A stretch of DNA of 64,000 nucleotides from Strigamia acuminata (GCA_949358305.1 OX442315.1:16084427-16148426); one strand, 5' to 3'; counted from the first letter of the stretch, positions 22,430 through 33,765 are shown. The notes: generated by a model from the sequence alone, not told the origin. Program-made: numbers and translations.

Positions 22430-24353
22430 ATGAATTCGCTTGTCGCGCTCTCAATCTGGATTTGTCTGGTCGTCGCGGTTGATGGGGTAAAAAATTACAA
22501 TGACAAAAACATTTAATATATTCCATTTAATATTATTTTTAATGTTTTTCAGGTCTGCTTTATAAAGGGTGTACCAGAACAGGTAAAAATAAAAAATGAA
22601 AAATTTATTCTGATTAAATTGATTTTGAATAGCACAAAGAAAGAGACATGAAAAAAATATCGGCCCCAGCCTTGAAGAAATGTCAAGAAAAGATTCCGCC
22701 TCTTGTAAGATGGATCAATTAATTCGTTAATAATTTCTATTGTATTTATAAAAATGTTTATGTTATAATAGAGTGGACAAGACCTAGAAAAATGCATCAA
22801 CGAAACGGTAAGAAGTGAATATACGTAATTTGGGCCTCGCTGCTTTTTAGGTTTACAAAAGGGTTAATTTACATCGAAGCTGTTCTTTTATAGTTGGATC
22901 ATGCTGTAAAGGACTGTTCAAAGAAAAGCATAGCTGTAAGTTGGGAGGAAATAAGCTGAGCAATGAATTAGACCTATATCTAAATTGTATTATTACAGAC
23001 AGATCTAAAGGCCTGGTACACGTGCTTTGTTAATAAATTGGGTTCTGTAAGTTTGCATGGTTTTATGATTATGAATTAAGGCGTTTTGGATAAAATCAAA
23101 TTTCGTTTAGGAGAAACCAACTGAAGAAGAAATGTCATTTGATTATTACAAGAAGGAAGTACTGAGTTTAACTCAAGAAGAAGTAATTTTTTTTAAATAA
23201 ATTTAATGGTTTTTGATAATTGTATGCATAGGAAAAATTTATATACTGCATAACATTATTAGTAACACCATCACTTGTTATTCTTGAGATTAATCCGATA
23301 CAATTTTATTACAAGTTATAACTCTTTATTCTAGAGACGGATATCAGCCCAACATTTATAGTTTAACATAAAATTTATACGACTGCTAAAATTGAAATAT
23401 CAGACACAGTTAGACAAAGGAAAATATTTACAGGTTTATTTTGTCGCCTTTTTTGGCAATGAAATGCTTGTTAGTTTCATTTGTTAAATTCTTAAGTTAA
23501 ATTCTCAGTTTCGATGCGATGAGTGTAAATTGAGCAGGAGACTTGCCCCCAGTAGCAGACTGGGCCTAAAAATATTGCTTGTCAGGAGACAACTATAAGG
23601 CTCGATGTCATTGTTAAAACAAATAAATAAATATCGTATTTTACCGATTAAGGGTCGCCCTCGAATTGTAGCCGCCCTTGAATAGTAGCTGCGGCTGAGA
23701 CACCAAAAATACCGTATTTTTGCAAAAGTACGGTATTGTTTCCGTATTTAACCTCACGAACGATGAACGTACGCTTCGTTCTTGACGTTCAGACGTCGTT
23801 TGTTACATTAAACAAATTTAACAAACCGAAATTGTAATTGCTGACAAAAATGGCAGTTTTGAATAAGAGCCGCGGCTCTTAATCGATAAAATATGTTATT
23901 GGAACTTCTATTACCTCATTTCTGAGATTCTAAGATGCTAACATTCGGGCCGGTCCACCACTGCACACCTGACAAATTCTATTGACCACTTTTATTATTG
24001 TATTTCTCTTAGACATTTGCTATTGCTAAGTACAATAATTTGTTTTTAGAGTAAGAAAGCCGTTGGAGAAGCACTTGACAAGTGCAAAGCCGATCCTGTA
24101 AGTGAACTTTAGACTTTCTTCTTGCAATATTCTCGCAGTCATTTAAAAAATATATATATTTTAGAACTTTTGGGAATGCGGCTACGTGAAAATGTCTGAA
24201 GGAGTAAGTTGAAGTCAATAGTGATTTTCAGGATGTTGTATTGTTGTGTAATAAATCAGAATTAATCGTTACATTTTGTGTACACAACAGCCCTGCCCAG
24301 AAGTAAAGGAATTTTCCGAAAAACTGAAAGAATGGAAAAAAGCAATGGAGTAA
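22430..24353 (+). CDS. Small secreted Cys/Lys-rich helical protein 2, ten tiny phase-0 exons
   Basis: Tandem paralogue of the gene at 20085-22152 with the same exon sizes: 22430-22486, 22553-22582, 22633-22704, 22772-22807, 22894-22935, 22999-23046, 23111-23182, 24050-24097, 24165-24203 and 24291-24353. The 168-residue product keeps the signal peptide (MNSLVALSIWICLVVAVDG) and all eight mature-chain Cys, while many other residues differ (for example KERDMKKISAPALKKC versus DDDMKRLSAPTLKKC). Intron 7 is again the longest (867 bp) and contains unrelated repeat sequence including a CCGTATTTTTGC/GCAAAAGTACGG inverted repeat near 23712. Secretion is a firm reading; a carrier role is speculation. 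Confidence 0.82.
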
Positions 24354-24910
24354 AACAAACTGTTTAAATTGTAAAATCATAACACGAAAAATATAATAAA
24401 AATTATATTAGCGCATTCATTTAAAAATAATCCCATTTTGCTAAGAGTTAATCACTGCAGTCTGCGTCAAAGTCAACCAACAAAAAACAGAAGTTCGTTA
24501 TAACGATGATCGCAATAACGAGCTTCAATTTCGTGGTACTAAATTTGTTCCCAGTCCAGCCCTGGCCGCCATTTTGCTATACTCGAAAACGGCTCGTCGA
24601 AACGATTTGAAACTTGGAAATTCGTTCGATTCAAGGTTTATTTACCCCATGCACCATGAATGGTGCTGTGCCAGTGAATATTTTAAGTTTGGGAAATATT
24701 TTAAGTTTTAACATTGGGTATCGTCCTGCCCCTAGATAGGCGAATCGAATGGTCTGCCAACTTCAGCCCGGTGTTGTTTAAAAAGCTGACTATAATCAAG
24801 GAACTTGTCAACAAACATAACACAAAACTGTTTTCATACACTTACTTTTATTCATGGTATGTATAATATTGGAAAAGAATGTAACACAAACAATTGTGCA
24901 TGAATCGAGT
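24354..24910. other. Convergent intergenic region
   Basis: Between the stop of secreted-protein gene 2 and the ARPC1 stop. An AATATAATAAAAATT polyadenylation region lies near 24390. TTTGTTCCCAGTCCAGCCCTGG at about 24545-24566 is the reverse complement of a dispersed repeat seen near 31730, 36127 and 47350. No gene is recognised. Confidence 0.5.
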
Positions 24911-27228
24911 TTAAGTCAACTTCAAGTTGGCCATACCGGACTCCAAACTCTTCAAATTCCAAATGACCAATTGACCATCAACACCGGTCGTACACACTTT
25001 GGCAGCATTATCTTTGGTCCCTGAGAAAATGCTGATCTGAGTAATTGCATTTTGATGGATCGTATCCATGGAATCATTATGCTCAGTCGTTGCTCGTTTA
25101 TCCAAACTTTGAAATTTGCGCATTGCACTGTTAAAAATTGCACTTCATTAATATTTCGTTCGAGAATTTGTACTAGACGGCGTTCAAACCTTAAACCGGC
25201 CGTTTCTTTCTTCTGAGTATTATCTATTTTACTAACAATACTCAGGTTCTTTTGGCCATCGTAGCAGCATAACATCGGACAACATCCGTGTCCCTTGGGA
25301 AATAAATTGGGTGATTCAATTTAATGATGCTGTTGGTTTAAAAAATATGAAATTAAACTTACAGCAGCAACGATGCTATTTTCCGATATCCAAGTACAGG
25401 TAAGAAATGGCAAAAATTCAGTTTTCAGTGAGACTTTACTAAAAAAAAAAATAACAATATCGTATTACTGCATTCAAAACTTATAAACCAACTATAATAA
25501 ACATTTTTCCACCATAAAATAACAAAAAAAATCCATTTTTCACCATAAAGTAACCACAAAACCCATTTTTCCACCATAAAATAACCAAAAAATCTATTTT
25601 TCCACCATAAAATAACCAAAAAATCCATTTTTCCACCATGAAATAACCAAAAACCAAATTTTCCACAATAAAATAACAAAAAAATCCATTTTTCCACCAT
25701 AAAATAACCAAAAAACCAAATTTTCCACTATGAAATAACCAAAAAACCAAATTTTCCACCATGAAATAATCAAAAACCAAATTTTCCAATATTAAATAAC
25801 CAAAAACCCCAATTTTCCAATAAAAAAAACCAAAAACCCCAAATCTCCTTCATAAAATAATCAAAAATCCCAATTTTTTTCTACTAATACATCCAAAAAA
25901 CCGAATTTTTCCTACAAATATAACCAAAACAAACAATTTTCCAACATAAAATTACCAAACGCCAAATATTCAAACATTTTAACACCACATTCCAATTTTT
26001 ACGCACTAAAAATATTGCTTATTAGTGTAAAAACAAAATAAAAAGAAAAATCCTAAAAAGAAAAATTCTTACGCTAATCCGCGTGCAGCATCAACCACAG
26101 TGATGCTACTGTCATGTCCGACCCATGCCAACTGATTTCCACTCGCCGAGAAACTCACACAATGCACCCAACCACCTGAAACCAAACCAAAAATAAATAA
26201 ATAGATTAAAAAAAACTACATCTGTTACTCTAAATTAATAATTAAATTACCGCTTCCTTCAGCATTATTAGTGAATTCCTGCAACAACTGATTCGGAGAC
26301 GTTTTCGTACCCCACGGAGTCGGTTCCAATTTCTCCTCCATTTCGCCAATATCCGCGGCAAAAACTCGACAATTAAAGTCGGTGGATCCACAAGCCAGAA
26401 TCAAGTTATTTGGATGCCAATCCAAAGTGGTAACGGTCGAACGAATGGGTTTTTTAATGTGTTTGCTGACCCACCAGTCGTTTTCTTGCTCGAAAAAACA
26501 AACGGAAATCAATCTGGCGCCGCTTCCAACGGCAAATTTGTTCTCTGCGGGTAAATTAAATTGGAATAACGTTAGAAAATACATTTTTGTGTGTTTAGGG
26601 ATTAAGGTTTACCGTTGGGAGACCAACGAACACATGTTGCAGCTCGATTAATACGCAATAAAACCAAAGTTGGTTTCCACTGATTTCCCACTTTGGTCCA
26701 CACATAAGCATTTCGATCCTAGTAAAAATTTAACCGTAAATTTTTATTTGTAACGTAGATATTCGATTTTTAACTTAAATATTCAATTTTAAACACTAAA
26801 TATGTAATTTTAAACACTAAATATGTAATTTTAAACACTAAATATACAATTTCTAGCCGTAAATCCGATTTTGACATTAAAATGTCATTTTTGCCAAAAC
26901 AATTCAATTTTTCAACAACAAAATTCACTTACAGCGGCACAAGTAACTATGCGATTACTTTGTGGCGCCCAATCGATGCTCGTTACTCGTAATCCGTGTT
27001 GAGACAAACATTCAACTGAATTCCAATCATTATAGCGCTCGTTTACACGCTTGTAAATATTCACTTCGTGACTATTGGGTGAAAACGCAACCTCTAATAA
27101 AAGTAAAATACATCACGTTACAAACAATCCTTCAAATCTCAACTAAACTTATATATTTTACGTGAACGATCTTTATTCCACGCATGACACGTGATGGGCT
27201 CCACCCCAAAATTATGAACTTCTGTCAT
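24911..27228 (-). CDS. ARPC1: Actin-related protein 2/3 complex subunit 1 (ARPC1)
   Basis: ARPC1 is the seven-bladed WD40 subunit of the Arp2/3 complex, which nucleates branched actin filaments. Eight exons: 27228-27162, 27093-26933, 26718-26613, 26544-26251, 26175-26073, 25438-25363, 25293-25190 and 25127-24911, about 376 residues, the usual size. Diagnostic stretches: [108 protein letters not shown]. The N-terminal MTEVHNFG replaces the human MSLHQFLL. Phase is kept across all junctions. The 634-bp fifth intron contains a minisatellite. The gene is convergent with secreted-protein gene 2. Confidence 0.95.
25495..25960. repeat. Minisatellite in the fifth ARPC1 intron
   Basis: About 15 imperfect copies of a roughly 30-bp unit (CCATTTTTCCACCATAAAATAACCAAAAAA type), decaying towards the 3' side. 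The array is open in more than one frame on the minus strand (repeats of WLFHGGK type), which is an artefact of the repeat. Confidence 0.92.
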
Positions 27229-27888
27229 CGCACCTAATTTTAGATACAAAACGGGTTAGGAATTATCAAGATTTGAGGATTTAAAATTGGAATTACTTCG
27301 GTGTAAATGAAGAAAAATTCGCGGACTCTGGTCAGTCTACACGAATATTCTCCAAACTCCACTTTTATCCTCGAGTTTTATCCTCGCGACTCAGCGGTGC
27401 CGGAAATGAACGAATGAGAACCAATCCAAGGTAGGGAGAATATCGTAGAAATGGATGACGACAGCGTGCTCAGCGCCATTTCCTTCTGTGTTAAAATTTT
27501 TCATCACATCAGGAATGACTACTGCATCAACAGTTTGAAAATCATCATATAATGTTTGAATTTTAAATTTATTATGTTTGCTACTGTGTTTGATTTTTTT
27601 GGATATATTTTGTTTTGTTTGTCCCAGTTTTGGTGCGGTGAGCGCAAACTGAGCAAGGAACTTGCCCGACTATACATTAACATTGCCGTCAGAAGCATTA
27701 GTCATTCCTGTTCGCGGAGCATGCTGTGTTTAAAACCACCACCAGTGAGTGAAAAGTTCTTTATCATTCTTTATCATTGTTCTAATCTCTATAAGATTAG
27801 TAGTGAACTCAGGGGCAGATCTAGCTTTTCGGGGGCCCTTTCTTAAAATTTTTAATATCAACCTTTCTTCTTTTTAGCGACCTTTCTT

Positions 27889-27945
<57 letters not shown>

Positions 27946-28441
27946 TACATGGCCCAGAGTCACGGGGGGGCCCCTAGAATTTGGGGGCAAGGGGCTCAAG
28001 CCCCAATAGCCCGGTGCTAGATCCGCCCCTGAACTGAACCGGAATGTGCCAGAGATACAACACTGGGTGCAACAAATCCCTTTGTTGCACCAAAACGAGC
28101 TAATTGCTGTCGTGATTCCAATGAGAACAGCTTAGTTTCATATCGACCCAGACCACACTTCAAAGTTCATTTACTGCAAAAACTGTCATCAAAACATACC
28201 AAGTTCTTTTGCACTTCCGTCCGGTTCTTTCTTGCGTTGACGGAGCGTTGTTGTTGTAGGCATTTTGTGTCCATTGGAAATTTTTAATCCCGTCAAAATA
28301 AATCAGAAAATATTTAATGAATTACCAATTACCGTATTTCTTGGATTCTAAAACCTTTCAGACTTGGGTTTTTTGGGGAAAAAAGTTAGCTATCGTGCCT
28401 GTCGATTGCAATATTTATTTGCAATATTTTGTACATTTTTA
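27229..28441. other. Intergenic region upstream of ARPC1
   Basis: The first 100 bp hold the ARPC1 5' UTR and promoter (inferred). Around 27640-27720 is a diverged copy of a dispersed repeat (GAGCGCAAACTGAGCAAGGA, CATTAGTCATTCCTG) also near 52190. A hAT-like MITE sits at 27810-28031. The remainder, including 28032-28441, shows no gene. Confidence 0.5.
27810..28031. mobile_element. hAT-like MITE with long T tract
   Basis: Terminal inverted repeats CAGGGGCAGATCTAGC on the left and the reverse complement of CAGGGGCGGATCTAGC on the right enclose 222 bp. The CAGGGGCGGATC ends are typical of hAT elements. Flanks GTGAAC/CTGAAC suggest an imperfect target duplication. A run of about 53 T residues lies at 27891-27943. 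No transposase is encoded. Confidence 0.7.
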
Positions 28442-30357
28442 TCACAATAAACACAAATTTAAACTTAGAACATAATCTATATCATCTTCCAACATTCCAC
28501 ACCAATAACTACAGTCGTATGAGCACACTTCAAGCTGCTTAAATCTGTTCGTAAAAGGCGGTAAATCAGAATCATTTATGCAATACACATCCATCAATCC
28601 GCGGCCATTAAGCAAGTGATAAGTATCATGCACTATGCTGCAATACAAGCTTTTCCAAACGACGTCCAAGCTACCAACGTTCGGCAGTTTCGTTACCGAC
28701 CAGCAGGGCCGGTGCGACATATATTTGCACCTGAGGCAAGCAGGCCACAAGCCGCCCTTTTGAACAGCAAAAAAAAAAATTTTCCGAAAAATTGAAATGT
28801 ACCTCCAAACATGCCGCCCTTTTAAACAATAAAAAAAAATTTTTTTTCTAAAAATTGGATTGTGCGCCCTTAGATGCCGCCCCTAAAAATATGCCGCCTG
28901 AGGCGACCGCCTCACCGCCTCACCCCTCCCACCGGCCCTGCCGACCAGTGCCCTCGACCAATGCCCTCGACCAGTGCCATCGAAAGTGTAGAAATGGTTT
29001 TATTCAAACTATCCACCAAATAAATGTCCCTGTCAACAGCGACGCAAAAATGGAAACATGGCGACGCCCCGTCCAACTCGATGCTCCGCGGGACCCACTT
29101 GTTAGTTTCGTCGTTGTACACACACAGCGACAATGTCGACCTGGGATATTCTAACGTTTTACTGATTATATAAATAACCCCGCCGTTTTCAATCACGAAA
29201 AATCTCTCCACTTCATATTCCGTTAAAGTCGCTATTTTTTCCCAACGATTCGATAAGACATTTAAACGTCGAAAATTGTGCGGTTCGAACACGTAAAGAT
29301 AATTTTCGCAAAAGATGGCGCAAAATGGCTCCGCATTGTTGACAGAGAATTCGCAGTCATTCGTCCAAGTGTTCATTTCAACATCCAGACGATGCACTTT
29401 TTGAGTGGTAAAAAAATAGATGTTGTTTTCGTGAGCGAGAACATACTTAACGTCGTTCCGTTTGATTTGCTCCGGTTTGGCAAAAACCATTTTCGGCATC
29501 CAAACTTTGTCGAAGTGGTCGAAAAACTGGCAGGTAATTACGTCATCTTCAAAGTTCATCAAACCCGTGTGCTCAGTTCTTTCACATTTTTTTCCTACAA
29601 TATCGCTTTGAATGATTTTCAGTAATTTTGGAACTTGCCAACAGAACGAATCTTCTCTAAGCTTGTAGACAAACTGGGTGTGATAATCGAAGTTGTCTAA
29701 CAGCAGATCCAGTTGACAAATTCTCACTTCCGGTTCGTGTTTAGCCCAATTTATAAGAGCTTGAATGGTTTTATCTTTAAATAGGAGGAAATTTCGGTTT
29801 CGTATCAATTCTCTCAGAAATTGGTGCGGTAGTTGCAAATATTCGTCCGAGGTTTGCACTTGGTGGAATCGTAAGGACAAATAGTTGACCAACAAAACCC
29901 TGTGCTCATTCATGCAGTATTTTTCAAATATCTGCAACTGATGCAGGAATTTTCGTGGCGAAACCGATACGAGGAGTTTGTCGGAACATAATTTCACTAC
30001 GGGCAATACTTGCATGTAATCCGCAGCTTCAAGAAGTAATTCCAATTGGATGTTTTTGACATTTCCGGCGTTTTTGTCCAGGTTGATTTGACCGGTGTAC
30101 ATGTACTGCAATACTTGTTCGGTCGCATTTGGGTTCAATGACGCTGTTATTTCCAATGGAGCATTTTCGCCTTCTTTCATGTCGTGTATAAACATGGCTT
30201 TCAAGAAGGGACTGTTTGCCGCTAACACAACTCTGTGTCCTGAGAAAACAAGAGGTCCGCACTTTATGGTCACGTCAGTGAATATCGACTTGTTATGCAT
30301 TTCAGTCATATTCTTTATTGGTGTGGCGAAGTGTTGTTGTTGGTCTTCGGTGTCCAT
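28442..30357 (-). pseudogene. BTB-BACK-kelch-like gene 3, 3' end interrupted by a MITE
   Basis: From the ATG at 30357 (MDTEDQQQHF) the protein aligns with the intact paralogues at 32017-33765 and 40081-41781: BTB (about residues 25-135, DVTIKCGPLVFSGHRVVLAA, SPFLKAMFIHDMKEG), BACK, then kelch-like blades (NNIYFFTTQKVHRLDVEMNT, NFRRLNVLSNRWEKIATLTE). At 28941 the frame enters an inserted MITE and ends after a short foreign tail (AGPVGGVRR). Past the insert, 28695-28442 continues in the correct frame with LPNVGSLDVVWKSLY and the conserved MLEDDIDYVLSLNLCLL end. A product lacking about 80 C-terminal residues may still be made. A TTTTTTCAG acceptor directly before the ATG implies a 5' UTR intron with donor near 31067. 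Confidence 0.85.
28704..28940. mobile_element. hAT-type MITE inserted in BTB gene 3
   Basis: A 237-bp element with inverted ends CAGGGCCGGTG. It is flanked by an exact 8-bp target duplication CCGACCAG (28696-28703 and 28941-28948), the hallmark of hAT transposition. Internally it has A-tract-rich sequence and no ORF. Removing the element and one target copy restores the frame of the host BTB gene. Confidence 0.93.
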
Positions 30358-31424
30358 CTGAAAAAAAGCAGAAAACAATTCATAAATTAGAAATAAAAGA
30401 GTAAAAGTGCATTTTTTGTTTGTGGTAATTTCTTTGAAAATTGGTGTTGTATTTTCTTGATTCAAGCTTATTCAGCACAGGACAGTTGTGTGAGTTGTGC
30501 AATGGTAACGATAAATGGCAATGCCTTCGCAATGGAGTTTGTTCGTTTTTTCAACGGCGAAATATGAATTCTTTTTTTATTTTGGATTTTTTTTATACGT
30601 TTTTTCTATATGTTTCGCCATGTGCGTCTACAGGGCTTGATTTAAGGTGGAAATTAATAACTGTAGAGATATCAATGCAACGAATGACTCGTGCAACTCC
30701 AAAACTATGCATTGATGCAATTTTGTGTCTGGAATTGCATTTTTTGTTCAAAAGTGCAGTTTTTTTTATGTAAAATGCATTTACTTGTTTCACATAAAAA
30801 TCTATTTTTTTCTCACAAAGAGTGACCATCGAAATATGATCGGGGAACAAATGAACACCTGGCAAACAAACGACCGGCGAAAAAACGATCCGACTTCACG
30901 TATTCCAACTATATTACGTCTTATGTGAAAAAGCGATGACGGAATTTTCAATTTTAGCTAATACTCGTTATAAAATTCCTTCTCCATAAAATACCGTGAC
31001 GTTATGACACACAAACAGAAATATACAGCACTCCGAAAATTATGACAAAGATAAAAGGACAATCTACCTTAATAGCGTGCGATTTCTGAAGTTAGTTTAG
31101 TTGTAATCGAGATTTTAAGCACGGTTGAATGACGTACAACTTTGATTTTAAGTTTGTGCAAACTAGCGCCATCCGATGACGAAATATACCTGTATTTTTC
31201 AAAAGTTTCGTAAAAAAGTAGAATGACATTTTCCCCAGAAATAAAAAATAAATCAAAATATAATGTTTACAAAACTCCAAAATTTTTAAAAACAGCATTT
31301 TTATCTTATAAAACATGTGTAGTGACATAGAGGTACTACGTCACGTGAAACCCAAAATGGCGTCTTTTCTCGCCTATTTATGAAACCAAAACAACGCATT
31401 TTTCAATAAAAAAAAGCAAATTAA
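30358..31424. other. Upstream region of BTB gene 3
   Basis: Contains the inferred 5' UTR intron (about 30358-31067) and a 5' UTR exon start near 31068 that matches the same positions before genes 4 and 5 (GTGCGATTTC.GA.GTTAGTTT). A segment conserved with the other two loci (AATATACAGCACTCCGAAA, AAAACAGC.TTTTTATCTTA) continues to the DNAJC2 relic. Confidence 0.5.
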
Positions 31425-31660
31425 AAAGAGTTAACAATATTTTTATTTCATTATTAATTTCCAAGATACATCTATTTTCCATAAAATATCACTGTACTGG
31501 CACGAACCATTTCCACTAAATCCGAAACAAAACAAAAAAGCAATTTACAAATTACAAATCACATCGAACAACTCAACAACTGCAACAACCAGAATCACCT
31601 TATATCGCTTCATGCAATCCTTTTTCCTCCTACCCATCTATAGTCGAACACTCGTTCCAG
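31425..31660 (-). pseudogene. DNAJC2 3'-end fragment, copy 1
   Basis: Matches the last intron and parts of the last two exons of DNAJC2 at about 42300-42560: CACGAACCATTTCCACTAAATCC and CCTTATATCGCTTCATGCAATCC are nearly identical. The middle of the last exon (AACCGCATTCTGTACTGC) is deleted and coding homology fades after AGTCGAACACTCG. A non-functional relic carried along with the BTB duplication. Confidence 0.85.
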
Positions 31661-32016
31661 TAACCAGCTCCATAGAAGATGCCAATGGTCTATAACCAGG
31701 GCACAGATTAGGGAAAATATTTCCCCTGATCTGTGAACCAGGGCTGACTGGAAACAAATTTAGTTCCAGGAAATCCGAAGACGTTGGGCCACAGGACGGT
31801 CAATTACTTATTGCTTGGAAAAAAAAGAAATCGGCTCGAACTTCGATCCCTCCTTTTGCCGGACAGTTGCCCTATACCAACGGGATTCTTAACAGAATCA
31901 CAAACCAAACTTGCATGTTCACAAACAACATAGCCCCTTTTAACTTTCACCAACCCTGTACCAATGCTTAATCAAACGCTTTTATTATGCTGAAATTACA
32001 ATGTTTAGTAATAGTA
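31661..32016. other. Downstream flank of BTB gene 4
   Basis: Shared with 36070-36165 plus 39828-40080, the flank of gene 5, which is interrupted there by the LTR element. Includes a dispersed repeat (CTGACTGGAAACAAATTTA) near 31743. Toward 32016 it is the probable 3' UTR of gene 4. Confidence 0.6.
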
Positions 32017-33765
32017 TTATAAACACAAATTCAACCTTAGAATGTAATCTATATCATCTTCCAACATTTCACAAGGATTATCACTTGCGCAGTAGCAGTA
32101 GTAATTCCCAAGTTTAATACATCTGTTAGCAGTATCAACAACAGAATCAGAATCAGCAGAATCAGATTCAGCAGAATAAGAATCATCTTTTGAACACACA
32201 TCCATCATCCCGTCGTTTTGACACAAATGTAAACTATTATCTGTAAAGTTGTAAAATAAACTTTTAACAGAAATCGCATCTAGACCTTCGACTTCGACTG
32301 TGATCATCGACACGACCCATTTCTGATTTTTCCTCTCACATATATAAATTAATTTATTGGAATTATCCATCAAATAAATGCGTTCGGCTGTAGCGACGCA
32401 TAAATGCACGCACGACGACGACGTCCCGGACAACTCGATGCTCTGCGGGATCCACTCTTTAGCCTCGCAGTCGTAAGAACAAACCGACAATGTCGAGGTC
32501 GACATTGTCGACCTCGAATTTTGTAGCGTTTTATTGATTATATAAACAGTGCCTTCGAATTCAACCGCGAGAAATCTATTCGCTTCATATTCTGTTAAAG
32601 TCGCTATTTTTTCCCAACCTTTGCCACAAGATTCGACATTTAAACGTCGAAAATTGTGCGGTTCGAACACGTAAAGATAAGCGCCGCAGAAAATAGCGTG
32701 AAAGCAAAATGGCTCCGCCTTGTCGGCAGGAAATGGGCAGTAATTCGTCCAGGTTTTAGTTTCAACGTCCAGACAATGCAATTTTTCAGCGGTAAAAAAA
32801 TAGATATTGTTTCCATGAGCGAAAACGTACATGATGTTGTCACGTTTGAATTGCTCCGGTGTGGCGAAATCCTTTGAGGGCAACCAACGTTCTGCTCGGT
32901 GGTCGAAAAACTCGCAGCTAATTACTTCCTCTGCAATGTTCATCACAGCGGTGTGCTCAGTTCTTTTCCACCATTTTTCGACGGCGGCGCATCCGATCAT
33001 TTTTTGTAATTTTGGAATTTGCCAACAGAGTGGGTCTTCGAAAAACTTAATGATAAACGCGGGCGACATGTTGGAATAATGGATGTTGTCTAGCAAGAGA
33101 TTCAATTGGGGAATTCTGGCTTCCGGTTCCTTTTTAGTCCAATTTAAAAGAGCTAGAACGGTTTCGTCATTCGAAAGTGGGAAATGTTGGTTTTGTATCA
33201 GTTCTCTCACAAATTGGTGCGGTATTTGCAAATATTCGTCCGAAGTTTGCACTCGGTAAAATCGTTCGCTCAAATAGTTCACTAATGAATCCTTGTGTTG
33301 AGTCATGCAGTATTTTTCAAATGTTTGCCATTGTTGCAGGAATTTTTGTGGCGAAAGTGACGCGAGGAGTTTGTCGGAACATAATTTCACTACGGGCAAT
33401 ACTTGCATGTAATCCGCAGCTTCAAGAATTAATTCCAATTGGATGTTTTTGACATTTTCGGCGTTTTGGACGTTTTTGGTGTTTTCGTCCAGGTTGATTT
33501 GACCTGTGTACATGTACTGCAATATTTGTTCGGTCGCATTTGGGTCCAATGGCGCTGTTATTTCCAACGGAGCGTTTTCGCCGTCTTTCATGTCGTGTAT
33601 AAACTTGGCTTTCAGGTAGGGACTGTGTGCTGCTAACACAATTCTGTGTCCTGTGAAAATAAGTGAGCCACACTTTATGGTTACGTCACTAAACATCGTG
33701 GTCTGATACATTTCCGTCATGTTCTTTATTGCAGTGGCATGGTGTTGTTGGTCTTCTGTGGCCAT
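32017..33765 (-). CDS. BTB-BACK-kelch-like protein 4 (intact)
   Basis: A single coding exon of 582 residues. BTB about residues 25-140 (FSDVTIKCGSLIFTGHRIVL, SPYLKAKFIHDMKDG), BACK to about 270 (QKFLQQWQTFEKYCMTQHKD), then a six-blade kelch-like half with repeats such as NNIYFFTAEKLHCLDVETKT, FRRLNVESCGKGWEKIATL and YDCEAKEWIPQSIEL. A Ser/Asp-rich insert (SYSAESDSADSDS) lies near the C-terminus before the conserved MLEDDIDYILRLNLCL end. The Met codon follows a TTTTCAG acceptor, and a donor (GAG|GTAGAT) at 34122/34121 marks a probable 5' UTR intron, as in both neighbours. The likely role is a cullin-3 substrate adaptor, by family. Gene 5 and broken gene 3 are its closest relatives. Confidence 0.88.
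   Translation of the reverse strand: MATEDQQHHATAIKNMTEMYQTTMFSDVTIKCGSLIFTGHRIVLAAHSPYLKAKFIHDMKDGENAPLEITAPLDPNATEQILQYMYTGQINLDENTKNVQNAENVKNIQLELILEAADYMQVLPVVKLCSDKLLASLSPQKFLQQWQTFEKYCMTQHKDSLVNYLSERFYRVQTSDEYLQIPHQFVRELIQNQHFPLSNDETVLALLNWTKKEPEARIPQLNLLLDNIHYSNMSPAFIIKFFEDPLCWQIPKLQKMIGCAAVEKWWKRTEHTAVMNIAEEVISCEFFDHRAERWLPSKDFATPEQFKRDNIMYVFAHGNNIYFFTAEKLHCLDVETKTWTNYCPFPADKAEPFCFHAIFCGAYLYVFEPHNFRRLNVESCGKGWEKIATLTEYEANRFLAVEFEGTVYIINKTLQNSRSTMSTSTLSVCSYDCEAKEWIPQSIELSGTSSSCVHLCVATAERIYLMDNSNKLIYICERKNQKWVVSMITVEVEGLDAISVKSLFYNFTDNSLHLCQNDGMMDVCSKDDSYSAESDSADSDSVVDTANRCIKLGNYYCYCASDNPCEMLEDDIDYILRLNLCL

Noticed and set aside
20085-24353. Classical insect odorant-binding proteins
   Set aside because: Secreted, helical and Cys-rich, but the C2-x3-C3 spacing and the six-Cys pattern of insect OBPs are not met, so the call was left open.
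25425-25789. Two minus-strand ORFs of about 90-100 codons with WLFHGGK-like repeats
   Set aside because: Produced by an intronic minisatellite within ARPC1; no start context or splice logic.
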